Positions 16,952-25,421 of a DNA stretch of 64,000 nucleotides are shown one piece after another; position 1 is the stretch's first letter; each line of letters begins with the position of its first letter. The position numbers and the translations under genes are program-made. The DNA is from Nocardia jiangxiensis NBRC 101359. GTDB taxonomy: Bacteria; Actinomycetota; Actinomycetes; Mycobacteriales; Mycobacteriaceae. The stretch lies in NCBI RefSeq assembly GCF_000308615.1, contig NZ_BAGB01000167.1:62001-126000 (forward strand), in the 5' to 3' direction. The notes under the pieces are model-generated. The model searched no databases. It was not told the DNA's origin and saw nothing but the letters and a program-made list of their open reading frames with translations.

Positions 16952-17767
16952 TCAGCCTTGGGCTGCGATGGAGGTCCGTTCCCATTCCTTCCACGTCGCC
17001 AGACGTTGGGCGTAGACGCCCTCGATCAGTTTCAGTGGCATCGTGCCGAAAAACACCCGCAGGGGTGGTTTCTCGGCGTCGACGATCTGCAGCAGCGCCG
17101 GCCCGGCAGCCTCGGGATCTCCCGAGAGGGCACGTCCCGAGCCAGCTGCCATCTGGGCGCGTAGGCCCTCGTAGGCCTCGATCGGCGCCGCGTGCGCCGC
17201 AGAGGACCCCGCCCAATCGGTGGCGTACCCGCCTGGTTCCACCAGGGTGACCTTGATGCCGAAGGGAGCGATCTCCTGTGCGAGCGCTTCCGACATACCC
17301 TCGAGCGCCCACTTCGACGCGTGATAACCGCCGAGCCTCGGGAAGGCTGCCACTCCGCCGATCGTGGAGATCTGCACGATGTGGCCCGATTTCTGTCGCC
17401 GCAGCTGTGGGAGTGCGGCCTGTGTGACCCACAGCGCGCCGAAGAAATTCGTCTCCATCTGGGCGCGAATATCGTCCTCGGACAATTCCTCCACTGCGCC
17501 GAACAGCCCGTAGCCCGCATTGTTCACCACAACATCCAGCTGCCCGAACGCGTCGACTGCCGTCGCGACCACGTCCGCCGCCGCGGACTTGTCCGTGACG
17601 TCCAGCGTGAGGGGCACCAGCGCGTTGCCGTACTCGGCCTTCAGATCGTGCAACGTCTCGACATCGCGTGCCGTGGCGACCACGCGGTCGCCACGCCCCA
17701 GTGCCGCCAGGGCGAACTGTCGTCCGAATCCACGCGACGCTCCGGTGATCAGCCAAACCTTGCTCAT
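16952..17767 (-). CDS. SDR-family oxidoreductase
   Basis: 271-aa classical SDR. TGASRGFG (residues 8-15) binds NAD(P), NNAG follows in mid-domain, and the active site is ISTIGG with YHASK (YxxxK). The extended C-terminal part (LIEGVYAQRLATWKEWERTS) resembles 'SDR family NAD(P)-dependent' proteins of about 270-280 aa. It is the last gene of a leftward operon that starts at the kinase-like gene near 23.5 kb, although 80 bases separate it from the epimerase, enough for a separate promoter. Substrate unknown. Confidence 0.87.
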   Translation of the reverse strand: MSKVWLITGASRGFGRQFALAALGRGDRVVATARDVETLHDLKAEYGNALVPLTLDVTDKSAAADVVATAVDAFGQLDVVVNNAGYGLFGAVEELSEDDIRAQMETNFFGALWVTQAALPQLRRQKSGHIVQISTIGGVAAFPRLGGYHASKWALEGMSEALAQEIAPFGIKVTLVEPGGYATDWAGSSAAHAAPIEAYEGLRAQMAAGSGRALSGDPEAAGPALLQIVDAEKPPLRVFFGTMPLKLIEGVYAQRLATWKEWERTSIAAQG

Positions 17768-17847
17768 GAATACCTCCCTATCTTGGTGTCATTGGGCCGG
17801 AAGGGGCACTCGTCTCGATGACGCGGCTTCCACGTGGCCTCTGCGTT

Positions 17848-18708
17848 TTACCGAGTCGTGTTGCGCCAGCCGAATGTCGGCTGGTAGCCGAGTTCTCGGC
17901 GTGCCTTGTCGATACACAGCAGCGTTTCGTTGCCGGTGAATTCGCGGTTGGTGGGTACGCCGGGGAACTGCTCGGCGACGAGTTCGGCGGTCGGCCGTTC
18001 CATGACCGTGTCGGCGTTCGCGATGACGTACATCCGATAGCCGGGAATCGCATGTTCGAGGGCCTTGCGCACGGCCTGGGCGCCGTCACGAGTGTCGATG
18101 TAGGCCCACAGGTTCCAGCGTCGCCGGGCCGCGTCGGCCTGGTGTTCGCCGAACCGCGCGTAGTCGGTGTCGTCCAGCACGTTCGACAGCCGCAGCGCGG
18201 TCAGCGACATGTCCGGGTTCCATCGGGCTATTTCGGCGGCCATCGTCTCTTCGAGGTGCTTGGCGAGCGAATACGACGATTCCGGTCTGGCGGAGTAGTT
18301 CTCGTCGACGGGCAGATAGGGCGGCGGGGTGGTGAACGGGATGCCGAGCAACGTCTCACTCGACGCCCACACCACCGTGTTCACCCCGGCGCGGACCGCG
18401 GATGTGAACAGATTGTGGGTCGTCATGAGGTTGTTCTCGAATATCGCCGAGTTGGTGGCCAGCCCCGGTCCTGGTACGGCCGCCAGATGGACCAGAGCGT
18501 CGACCCGGCGGAATCTGCTGTCGACCGCGGCCAGGACCTCCGTCGCCTGGCCGAGGTCGCGGAGATCGGCGACCACCGAGGCGACCTCGCGGTCGGGGTG
18601 CGGCACCTTGTCCACGACAACCGGCTTCCACCCGTGCGTGCGCAGCTCGTCGACCACTGCTCGGCCGAGTTTCCCGCTGCCGCCGGTGACGACTACTCGT
18701 CTCGCCAT
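17848..18708 (-). CDS. NAD-dependent epimerase/dehydratase family protein
   Basis: 286-aa extended SDR. The N-terminus RRVVVTGGSGKLGRAVV is the NAD-binding glycine motif, and the catalytic YxxxK is in SSYSLAK. Family members include sugar epimerases and 3-beta-hydroxysteroid dehydrogenases; this short type is common in catabolic clusters as an alcohol dehydrogenase. Its first 40 coding bases are repeated almost exactly at 26482-26521, where they form an isolated remnant. Start ATG 18708 has a GGAG-like site upstream. Confidence 0.85.
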   Translation of the reverse strand: MARRVVVTGGSGKLGRAVVDELRTHGWKPVVVDKVPHPDREVASVVADLRDLGQATEVLAAVDSRFRRVDALVHLAAVPGPGLATNSAIFENNLMTTHNLFTSAVRAGVNTVVWASSETLLGIPFTTPPPYLPVDENYSARPESSYSLAKHLEETMAAEIARWNPDMSLTALRLSNVLDDTDYARFGEHQADAARRRWNLWAYIDTRDGAQAVRKALEHAIPGYRMYVIANADTVMERPTAELVAEQFPGVPTNREFTGNETLLCIDKARRELGYQPTFGWRNTTR

Positions 18709-18820
18709 TGTCTGCTCCTCATTTCAAGGTCGAATCGCTGAGAGCGGGCTCGCGGGTGCGGGTCAGGCGTCCTGTCCGAAAGGGTATACGACATCTAGCA
18801 ATAAGAAAACGAGGTAAACA

Positions 18821-18833
18821 TAGTTAGAGTTGA
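18821..18833. promoter_or_regulatory. Candidate operator shared with the 23.6 kb promoter region
   Basis: TAGTTAGAGTTGA lies 112 bases upstream of the epimerase start in a 194-base gap whose right half is AT-rich. TAGTTGGAGTTGA, differing at one base, occurs at 23624-23636 in the same orientation in the divergent promoter region of the adjoining operon. This may be a common regulator site. No regulator gene lies next to either copy. Confidence 0.35.
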
Positions 18834-18902
18834 TGGTTGTATTCGAATGGGTGCACGTTCCGCATGTCGGCGCATGCGGGGCAGGTGAGACCCGGCGATC
18901 GT

Positions 18903-19823
18903 TCAGCGAAACCGGGAGATCACCGCGTCTCCGTAGCGGTGCAGCGCGTCGATCGCCTCGTCGACGGTCGTGGCGGGCGTGTCGAGCACGAACCAGCCGA
19001 CACCGGCCTGGTCGAACTCGTGCAATCGGTCATGGTGCTGGTCGAGCGAGGTGCGGTGGAGCAGCACCTGACTGTCCCGTCCCTCGATCTGCACTTCGAC
19101 CGCGTCACGCGGCCTGCCCGCGGCCTCGGTGAGGTCGCGCAGTCGCCCGATCGCTCGTGTCAGCGCGGCCACGGTCGGGATCGCAGTCGTGCGGACCGTC
19201 CTGGCCATCTCCCGATCTATCAACAAGGGGGCCCAGCCCTGCCCGACCGTGGCCGCGCGTTCGATGGCCCGCCGGGCGTTCCCGGCGATCCACACCGGAA
19301 CGCCGCCGTCTTGAACCGGGAACGGCAGTGCGGTCTGTGCCAGGCTGGTGAAGTGTCGGCCCTCGTAGCGATAGCCCCGCTGCGTCCAGGCGCCGCGCAT
19401 CACCTCGATCGCTTCGTCGAACAGCTCGTTCCGCTCATCGAAATCTGCTCCGACGGCGGCGAACTCCGACTTCAGGTACCCGGCGCCTGCGGCCAGGACA
19501 GCCCTTCCCTGCGACAGCCGGTCCAGCGTGGCCATCGCCTTCGCCACCAGGAACGGGTTCCGGTAGGGCAGCACCATCGCGTACGTCATCAGCTTGATGC
19601 GGTCGGTGACGGCCGCGCAGAACCCGAGCGCGGTAGTGAGGTCGAAGCCGTCGTGGCCGCCCGACCGGATCCACTTGTCCGACGGGATGGGATGGTCGGT
19701 GACGGCGAGGGCGTCGAAGCCCGACTCTTCCGCAGCACGCGCGAATCGGGTCATCGCTTGTGGCCCTAGGAATTCCGGGGTGTACCCGCGGACCGTGAGC
19801 GGGTATTGGACGGTGAATTTCAC
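18903..19823 (-). CDS. LLM-class F420-dependent oxidoreductase
   Basis: 306-aa luciferase-like TIM-barrel protein. Typical segments: FDALAVTDHPIP near the N-terminus, DLTTALGFCAAVTDRIKL, and GRAVLAAGAGYLKSEF. These enzymes use F420 (or FMN) for hydride transfer or monooxygenation. GTG 19823 is chosen over an upstream ATG because AGGACAAGCAG sits just before it and the family begins with a short beta strand (VKFTVQYP). It starts 13 bases after the CoA-transferase gene and is clearly in its operon. The substrate is unknown. Confidence 0.88.
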   Translation of the reverse strand: MKFTVQYPLTVRGYTPEFLGPQAMTRFARAAEESGFDALAVTDHPIPSDKWIRSGGHDGFDLTTALGFCAAVTDRIKLMTYAMVLPYRNPFLVAKAMATLDRLSQGRAVLAAGAGYLKSEFAAVGADFDERNELFDEAIEVMRGAWTQRGYRYEGRHFTSLAQTALPFPVQDGGVPVWIAGNARRAIERAATVGQGWAPLLIDREMARTVRTTAIPTVAALTRAIGRLRDLTEAAGRPRDAVEVQIEGRDSQVLLHRTSLDQHHDRLHEFDQAGVGWFVLDTPATTVDEAIDALHRYGDAVISRFR

Positions 19824-19836
19824 CTGCTTGTCCTGT

Positions 19837-22104
19837 CTATCCGTGTTCCCAGAACGCCGGCACCGAAGGCCCACCAGCGACGCCCGCCGCGTACATGCGG
19901 TCGATCGCGGCCTCGTCGAAGCCGAGTTGCGCCAGAATCTCCCGGGTGTGCTGGCCGATCACCGGCGCGGCACGATCGAACCGGAGCGCGAAGTCACCGA
20001 ACATCCAGTAGCTTCCGGGCTGGATCATGTGCCCGAAATGGTGGTGCTCGTAGCCGACGACCAGCTGCGCGTCGACGTTGTCCTGGTTATCGAAGAACTC
20101 GAACTGATGCGCCTCGCGGACGAACTCGGCCCGAATCCCTGTGGCGTCGAGGGCAGCGAGAAGCTCGTCGGACTTGCGTACCGCCAGGGCCGCTTCGATG
20201 TCCGCGATGTGGGTGACGCCGGCCAGCTCGAGCAGTGCGGCGAGAAGCTCGTCGGACTCGGCGACCACGGCGATCCACCCGTCGTCGGTCGCGTAAATGC
20301 GGTTGCCCGGCCCGGTTCCGGTTTGGGTGGCGTCGAAACGTGGATACGGTGCGATCGAGTCGTCGGCGAGCCGGATCAAGGTTTCCGACTGGGTCACGGT
20401 CGTTGTGCGCAGCAGTGAGCAGTTCGTCGTGCCCGAGACGCCGGTGTCGGCGCGATGGTAAACGGCGAGCAGGGTGCCGACGAGCGACAGCAGCGCCGTC
20501 TGGATGTCGAGTACCCCGAACCGGGAGAACTGCGGTAGTCCTCCGGTGCCGCCGTTCTCGATGTTCCAGCCGCCGAGTGCCTGGAAGATCGAGTCGAAGC
20601 CGGGACTGTCGGCGCGCGGACCCTTACTGCCGTAGCTGGCGACATGGGCGTAGATGATCTCCGGGTTGATCGCACGCAATCCGGCCTCGTCGACGCCGAG
20701 CTTCGCGGCGGCGCGGGGATGCTGATTGTGGTGAACCACGTCGGCCCACTCGACCAGACGTCGCAGCACGTCCCGGCCTTCCTCGGTCCGGATGTCGACC
20801 GCGAGGGATCGCTTGTTGCGCGAACACGCTTCCCAGAAGATCGGCTTCCAACGCACTCGATCGCCCTCGACCGGTTCGATCTTGACGACATCGGCACCGA
20901 GGTCGGCGAGCAGCATCGGTGCCATGGGTCCGGCGAGGAACGAGCCCAGATCCAGCACCTTCAAACCCGCGAGGGGCAGCCGAGGCAGGTCGGTGACGGT
21001 GGTACTCACCGCACGCGGAATCAGGGTGCCGAACACCTCGTCGGTGTGCTGGCCGAGCGTCGGCGCGGGGGCGCGCACAGCGCCGACGGGTTCTGTGACG
21101 AACGGCAAGCCGGCCTGGATGCTCGGTCCCCATTGCGGGTCGTCGACTTCCGTGATGTAGCCGTTGACGACGACGTTTACGTCGCGTAGTACTTCGCCGA
21201 GCGCCAGACATGGTTCGACCGCCAGGTCGGCAGCTCTGAATGCCGGCAACCATTCTGCACTCGAGCGCAACGAAATCACGCGTCGCAGAGCGTCGTTGGT
21301 GACTCCCGTCAGGTCCTCGACTCCGCCGCTCTCGGCCATGACTTCGTGGACCAGCGGGATGGCCGCGATGTTGATGCGTTCGGCCGGATTCATCAGCTGC
21401 AACCAGACCCCGTCGGCGCACTCGTACTCGGCGAGCTGGGGCGGACATTCGTATTTGTCGCTGATCAGCTCGGGGATCGGTCGTTCGGCCTGGTTCCACG
21501 ACAGTGACGCGGTGGCCAGCATGCCTTGCAGCAGCGAGGTGTGCACCGATCCACCGCGCCCGGTCGCACGCCGGACGATCAGCCGGGTGATGATTCCGGA
21601 GGCCAGCAGTGATGCCGCGGCCCAGCTCGGCAGCGGGAACCGCAGGGGGATCGGGCCTTCGCGATTGCCCCAGGTCTCACCCATCAGTCCGGACCGCGCC
21701 TGGACCAGCAGGTCGTCGGCGGGTCGGTCGTTGTCGGGGTGGTTCGGTGGGTAGCCGAGCACCGACGCGACGATCAGCGAGGGGAACCTCTCGGTCGCGG
21801 ACCGGTCGTCGAGTCCGTAGCGCGCCGCGATCCTCGGCGGAAAGTCGTGCACCACAACATCTGCACTCGTGAGCAGCCTGCCGAGGCGGCTGCGGCCATC
21901 GGTGGTATCGACGTTCAGGACGACGCTGCGCTTGCTGCGGTTCAACGTCGCGAACGCGGCCCGGGCGCGGACGGGGTCGCCGGAGTAGGACTCCACCTTG
22001 ACGACGTCGGCGCCGTTCTCGGCCAGCATCCGGGTGGCCATGGGGCCGGCGAGGCCGGTGGTCAGGTCGACGATGCGGATCCCGTGGAGAATCTGGTCGG
22101 TCAT
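19837..22104 (-). CDS. Double-domain type III (CaiB/BaiF) CoA-transferase
   Basis: 755-aa protein with two complete family III CoA-transferase modules in tandem. Module 1 is about residues 5-365 (VDLTTGLAGPMATRML), module 2 about 375-740 (VLDLGSFLAGPMAPMLLADL). Module 2 has the catalytic Asp at D533 (FGVLDIQT), 21 residues before its HRADTG turn as in the family; at the same position module 1 has Ser160 (LPSWAAAS). One half may therefore be structural. ATG 22104 is used; the open frame runs on upstream without homology. It probably moves CoA to a carboxylated pathway intermediate. Between the kinase-like gene and the LLM gene in one operon. Confidence 0.9.
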   Translation of the reverse strand: MTDQILHGIRIVDLTTGLAGPMATRMLAENGADVVKVESYSGDPVRARAAFATLNRSKRSVVLNVDTTDGRSRLGRLLTSADVVVHDFPPRIAARYGLDDRSATERFPSLIVASVLGYPPNHPDNDRPADDLLVQARSGLMGETWGNREGPIPLRFPLPSWAAASLLASGIITRLIVRRATGRGGSVHTSLLQGMLATASLSWNQAERPIPELISDKYECPPQLAEYECADGVWLQLMNPAERINIAAIPLVHEVMAESGGVEDLTGVTNDALRRVISLRSSAEWLPAFRAADLAVEPCLALGEVLRDVNVVVNGYITEVDDPQWGPSIQAGLPFVTEPVGAVRAPAPTLGQHTDEVFGTLIPRAVSTTVTDLPRLPLAGLKVLDLGSFLAGPMAPMLLADLGADVVKIEPVEGDRVRWKPIFWEACSRNKRSLAVDIRTEEGRDVLRRLVEWADVVHHNQHPRAAAKLGVDEAGLRAINPEIIYAHVASYGSKGPRADSPGFDSIFQALGGWNIENGGTGGLPQFSRFGVLDIQTALLSLVGTLLAVYHRADTGVSGTTNCSLLRTTTVTQSETLIRLADDSIAPYPRFDATQTGTGPGNRIYATDDGWIAVVAESDELLAALLELAGVTHIADIEAALAVRKSDELLAALDATGIRAEFVREAHQFEFFDNQDNVDAQLVVGYEHHHFGHMIQPGSYWMFGDFALRFDRAAPVIGQHTREILAQLGFDEAAIDRMYAAGVAGGPSVPAFWEHG

Positions 22105-22136
22105 GTCATCTGCTCCCTGTGACTCGGGTCCGGTGC

Positions 22137-23516
22137 TCAGTCGATCGGGTCGAAGTGCCGGTCTGCGAGCACTCCCATCGCCGGTCGAAGGGTTTGGGTC
22201 AGCCCGGCGATCTGGCGGGAGAAGATCCGCAGCACGTCGGTGACGAGGAGTTCTCCGGCGAGGTGCCGGTCCACCAGAACCTCGGTGCCCGCGGCGACCG
22301 ACGCGGGCCGCTCGCCGAGGATGCCCTCGAGGTCGGCGAGGTTGCGGGCCTCGATCGCGCCGTCGAAGCGGTCGGCCTCGCGCAGGTGCTTGAGGATGCG
22401 TGCGAGTCCCTTGCTGCGCTGGATGACGAACGGGTCCTCGCTGCGGGGCACGATGATCTGCCGGATCTGGGCGAGCGCGGCGTCGAACAGCCACTCCCGG
22501 TCGGTGCCTGCGACGTCGACGTCGGCGACGGGCTCGATATCGACGCCGAGCACGTCGGCGAGGGCCTCGATCAGCAGCCGCCGGTGGAGTAGCCCGAAGG
22601 CCAGTGAGTTTCCGACCTCTGCGAGCAGGTCCCGGTGCGTGGCGTTGCCGTGACCGAGGATCACGATGCGCAGCTCGGCGAGTACCCGGTAATAGCGGAC
22701 CCGGCCGGGGTCGATGGGCCGCCCGGCGGCCGCGGAATAGTCGGCGAAGCGGTCCGTCATGCTCGTGAACGGGTCCTGGGTGGCACGGGTGGTGACCCAG
22801 GCCAGGTCGTCGTGCGGGTCGCCGAGATGGCCGAGCTCGAGGTCGAGGACCGCGGTGACCTTGCCGTTCTCGTAGAGGAAGTTGCCGGGACCGGTGTCGC
22901 CCTGGACGATGACGACGGGTCCCGACACGTCGGGCACATTGCCGCGGACCCAGCCGAGAGCGAGGTCGATCAGCGGGTCCCGGCCCCCGGCGTCACGGTA
23001 GATCCGCTCCCAGGTGTCGATCTCACGGTGGACGAGGTCGCGCAGGTCGGCGTCCGGGTCCTGGTCGTCGACCCGTAGCCGATGGGGGTCGATCGCGTGC
23101 ATGCGCGCGAGGATGCGCATGAAGTCCGAGGCGACGGAGATCCGCTCGGCCTCATCGGTCATCTTGGCGAAGAACGCCTCGCCTGGGACGCGGCGAGACA
23201 GGATGGCTTGCGCGGTCGGATGCACCCCGAGTGTCTCGGGGATCGGAACCCCGGAGTCGGCGAGGGCACGGAAGAACGCGGCCTCGCGATGCAGGGTGAA
23301 ACCGTCGCCGCGCTGCTCGGGATCCAGGGCGTCGTAGCGCAGGAACAGCGGAAGTAGTTCTCCGGCGGGTGTTTTCACATCCACGATCCAGGCCTCGCGG
23401 CGTCCGCCACCGGGTCGACGGTCGGCGAGGACAACGCTTCCCCCGGTGACCTCGCTGATCCAGTTCGTCAGGGCATCGGGGAGGACGACCGGGTTTCTGT
23501 TTGCCGTCATTGTCAT
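22137..23516 (-). CDS. Aminoglycoside-phosphotransferase-like (APH) family protein
   Basis: 459-aa APH/protein-kinase fold. The active-site motif VIVQGDTGPGNFLYENG (catalytic Asp) is followed by VLDLELGHLGDPHDDLAW, the metal-binding DxELG variant seen in the APH proteins that accompany FadE genes in actinomycetes. An extra C-terminal helical domain of about 110 residues follows from about 350. Given the context, it probably phosphorylates a small alcohol or CoA intermediate rather than a drug. First gene of the leftward operon; ATG 23516 or 23510 are both possible. Confidence 0.85.
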   Translation of the reverse strand: MTMTANRNPVVLPDALTNWISEVTGGSVVLADRRPGGGRREAWIVDVKTPAGELLPLFLRYDALDPEQRGDGFTLHREAAFFRALADSGVPIPETLGVHPTAQAILSRRVPGEAFFAKMTDEAERISVASDFMRILARMHAIDPHRLRVDDQDPDADLRDLVHREIDTWERIYRDAGGRDPLIDLALGWVRGNVPDVSGPVVIVQGDTGPGNFLYENGKVTAVLDLELGHLGDPHDDLAWVTTRATQDPFTSMTDRFADYSAAAGRPIDPGRVRYYRVLAELRIVILGHGNATHRDLLAEVGNSLAFGLLHRRLLIEALADVLGVDIEPVADVDVAGTDREWLFDAALAQIRQIIVPRSEDPFVIQRSKGLARILKHLREADRFDGAIEARNLADLEGILGERPASVAAGTEVLVDRHLAGELLVTDVLRIFSRQIAGLTQTLRPAMGVLADRHFDPID

Positions 23517-23602
23517 GACCGTGTCTCGTTTCAGGTCTTGTCCGGCCTGGTTTCGGAAGGCTGAGCCGGGCGCGGCGGATGGCATCGGAGTGTGTACCTA
23601 TG

Positions 23603-23636
23603 ACAAGATTCACTTGTATCACCTAGTTGGAGTTGA
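23603..23636. promoter_or_regulatory. Divergent promoter region with inverted repeat and shared 13-mer
   Basis: In the 187-base gap between the leftward APH-like gene and the rightward DUF7065-like gene lie the inverted repeat ACAAG-ATTCA-CTTGT (23603-23617) and, 6 bases on, TAGTTGGAGTTGA (23624-23636), which recurs with one change at 18821. The stretch is AT-richer than its flanks. Its position fits control of both divergent operons; the regulator is not identified. Confidence 0.4.
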
Positions 23637-23703
23637 ATAACGATTTTGAGCGGATTCGCGGTGCGGCCCGTTGATCGCCGCGGACCGGAACAGGAGTAGT
23701 CCC

Positions 23704-24777
23704 ATGACGTCGATGACCGTCACCGATCAGAACGCCGCGTTCCTGCCCGAGGACGACACCTATCACCGCCTCGGTGACGACCCGTACGAGACCGAGACGA
23801 CCTGGTGGTCGCTCAATGTCCCCGAACGGGGGATCGGCTCCTGGCTACATGCGGCCTACCTGCCGAACCAGGGGACGGTGACCTGGCGCGTCTTCGTGTG
23901 GGATCCGCGAGGTGCCGATCCCGGCCGATTGGCGTACTACAAGAACTCGGGCCCGCTACCCATGGCCGACAATGCCGACCTCCGCGACATCGTGTTTCCC
24001 GCAGGTGGGTTCAGCGTCAAGACGTTGACGCCGACGATGGACTACCACGTCGGCTACGCCGATCCGGAACGCAACTTCTCGATCGAGTTCGAGCACCGCA
24101 GCGTGCACGCCCCGCAGCGGTTCACTCCCGGCGAGCCGCCGGCGCTGTACAGCCCGCACTTCGATCAGCTCGGGCACATCACCGGGGAACTCGTTCTCGA
24201 CGGCGAGAAGATCGCGATCGACTGCCATTCGGTGCGTGACCGGACCTGGGGTCCTCGTGGCGGGCATCATGATTCGAGCCGCAAGAAGGAGTATGTCGCC
24301 GGGGCATATCAGGTGCGCGAGCCCGGCGGTCCGGCCTGGCGTCAAGTGGAGCGGCAGCGCGGGCGGGGGCGGGTCCAGTACATCTTCGGGCACACCGACG
24401 ACCGGACCGGCTTCCTGAGCTTCGTGCGGCCGCAGGACGGCAACGCCGGGGGCTGGTCGCCGCTGAACGTCGGATGGCTGCTCCGCGATGGTGAGTTCCA
24501 GCGTCTCGACAAGACCAAGTCCGTGATGCGCAATTACCGCGATCCGAGGACGGGGTGGAGCGCGCACATGCAGGTCGAACTCGTCGATGTGACCGGGCGT
24601 GCGATGCAGGCCGAGGGCTTCACCGTCAGTCACATGTGCGAGAACGGCACGGGTTCGAACGCGCTGATGCGCTGGGAGTTCGACGGCAAGATCGGCTGGG
24701 GTGAAGATCAGGACGTGTGGAAGCCCGACCACTGGGCGGCACTGATCTCCGCTCTGCGTGACACCGGACGCCACTGA
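23704..24777 (+). CDS. DUF7064/DUF7065-like beta-sandwich protein (AttH/CrtC-like fold)
   Basis: 357-aa protein without a known reaction. It resembles actinomycete DUF7065/DUF7064 proteins found in steroid- and terpenoid-degradation clusters: an N-terminal beta-sandwich with ETETTWWSLNVPERGIGSW, a central VRDRTWGPRGG that matches the family D-x-(S/T)WG-x-R signature, and a second beta-rich half. The fold is related to carotenoid hydratase CrtC, so a hydratase or lipid/terpenoid-binding role is possible. ATG 23704 follows CAGGAG; a longer frame from 23671 is less likely. No signal peptide is seen. Confidence 0.7.
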   Translation: MTSMTVTDQNAAFLPEDDTYHRLGDDPYETETTWWSLNVPERGIGSWLHAAYLPNQGTVTWRVFVWDPRGADPGRLAYYKNSGPLPMADNADLRDIVFPAGGFSVKTLTPTMDYHVGYADPERNFSIEFEHRSVHAPQRFTPGEPPALYSPHFDQLGHITGELVLDGEKIAIDCHSVRDRTWGPRGGHHDSSRKKEYVAGAYQVREPGGPAWRQVERQRGRGRVQYIFGHTDDRTGFLSFVRPQDGNAGGWSPLNVGWLLRDGEFQRLDKTKSVMRNYRDPRTGWSAHMQVELVDVTGRAMQAEGFTVSHMCENGTGSNALMRWEFDGKIGWGEDQDVWKPDHWAALISALRDTGRH

Positions 24778-24810
24778 GCCGTGGGTGGCGCGATGTGGCG
24801 GAAGTCAATG

Positions 24811-24837
24811 GCCGACTATGCCTCGAATACAGTCGGC
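24811..24837 (+). terminator. Hairpin after the DUF7065-like gene
   Basis: Perfect 7-bp inverted repeat GCCGACT / AGTCGGC with a 13-base loop, 33 bases after the stop codon and 4 bases before the start of the truncated thioesterase. It could be a weak terminator, or it could hide the thioesterase ribosome site, for which I see no good match. Confidence 0.4.
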
Positions 24838-24841
24838 TGAC

Positions 24842-25225
24842 ATGAGCGCAGACAAGATCGATGAATCCGGTGTCGGCGACATCAATCCCTGGGGCGGTCC
24901 CGATCGGCCGAGTCCGGCGCTTGCTGCCGCGTACGAGCGAATGACGGAGTCGCTGAGAAACTTTCAGAACATCGTATCCGCGGCGCGGCCGACAGCGGCG
25001 GTGGCGGACGAGATCTCCGGGATCCTCGATACCGCTGCCGGAGCGCTCGCCGAGTTCGCGGTCGACGAGTCCGCTCAGATCGCTGGCCGGCAGACCAGGT
25101 ATCCGGGCAGGTCGCAGGCCATGTCCCCGGTCTTGCGTTACAAGTCGCAGTCCATGGAGGAGGTGACCGGGTCGGTCGAGTTCGGCCGGTTCTACCTCGC
25201 AACGCTAACTTGGTATAGACACTGA
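24842..25225 (+). pseudogene. 3'-truncated PaaI-type (hotdog) thioesterase
   Basis: 127 codons matching only the N-terminal half of actinomycete PaaI-family acyl-CoA thioesterases: NPWGGPDRPSPALAAAYERM, then PGRSQAMSPVLRYKSQSMEE and VTGSVEFGRFYL. In intact members FGR-F-LG runs into the NG-A-HGG active-site helix; here the match ends at about 25200 and is replaced by ATLTWYRH and a stop. The catalytic half is absent, so the product is very unlikely to be active. Nothing in the next 180 bases looks like the missing half. A small piece resembling the C-terminus of such a thioesterase lies at 59035. The truncation call comes from family knowledge, not an alignment. Confidence 0.7.
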
Positions 25226-25260
25226 GGACGGCAACTGTCCGAACCCCGCCGGTGACGCGA

Positions 25261-25410
25261 ATGATCCACGAGGCCGGGATCTCGCCCGGCGGGACTGTGC
25301 GTCCCTGTCCCGATGTGGCTCTCGAATCGGACGACATCGCAAGGCATTTCGCGGCGACCGGCCGGCAAGATTCGCGAGGCCGAATGCGCACAACGGCATT
25401 CGGCGGATGA
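25261..25410 (+). CDS. Short unassigned reading frame
   Basis: A 49-codon frame (MIHEAGISPGGTVRPCPDVA onward) lies in the 200-base gap between the truncated thioesterase and the second epimerase. I recognise no family. There is no convincing ribosome site. It may be the remnant of whatever replaced the thioesterase 3' end, or chance. Its stop overlaps an alternative ATG (25407) of the epimerase gene. Confidence 0.2.
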   Translation: MIHEAGISPGGTVRPCPDVALESDDIARHFAATGRQDSRGRMRTTAFGG

Positions 25411-25421
25411 AAGGTGATCCA

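Noticed and set aside
22105..22494. 130-codon N-terminal extension of the double CoA-transferase
   Set aside because: It overlaps the APH-like gene antisense-free but in another frame, is Arg/Pro-rich, and the first CoA-transferase motif begins after ATG 22104.
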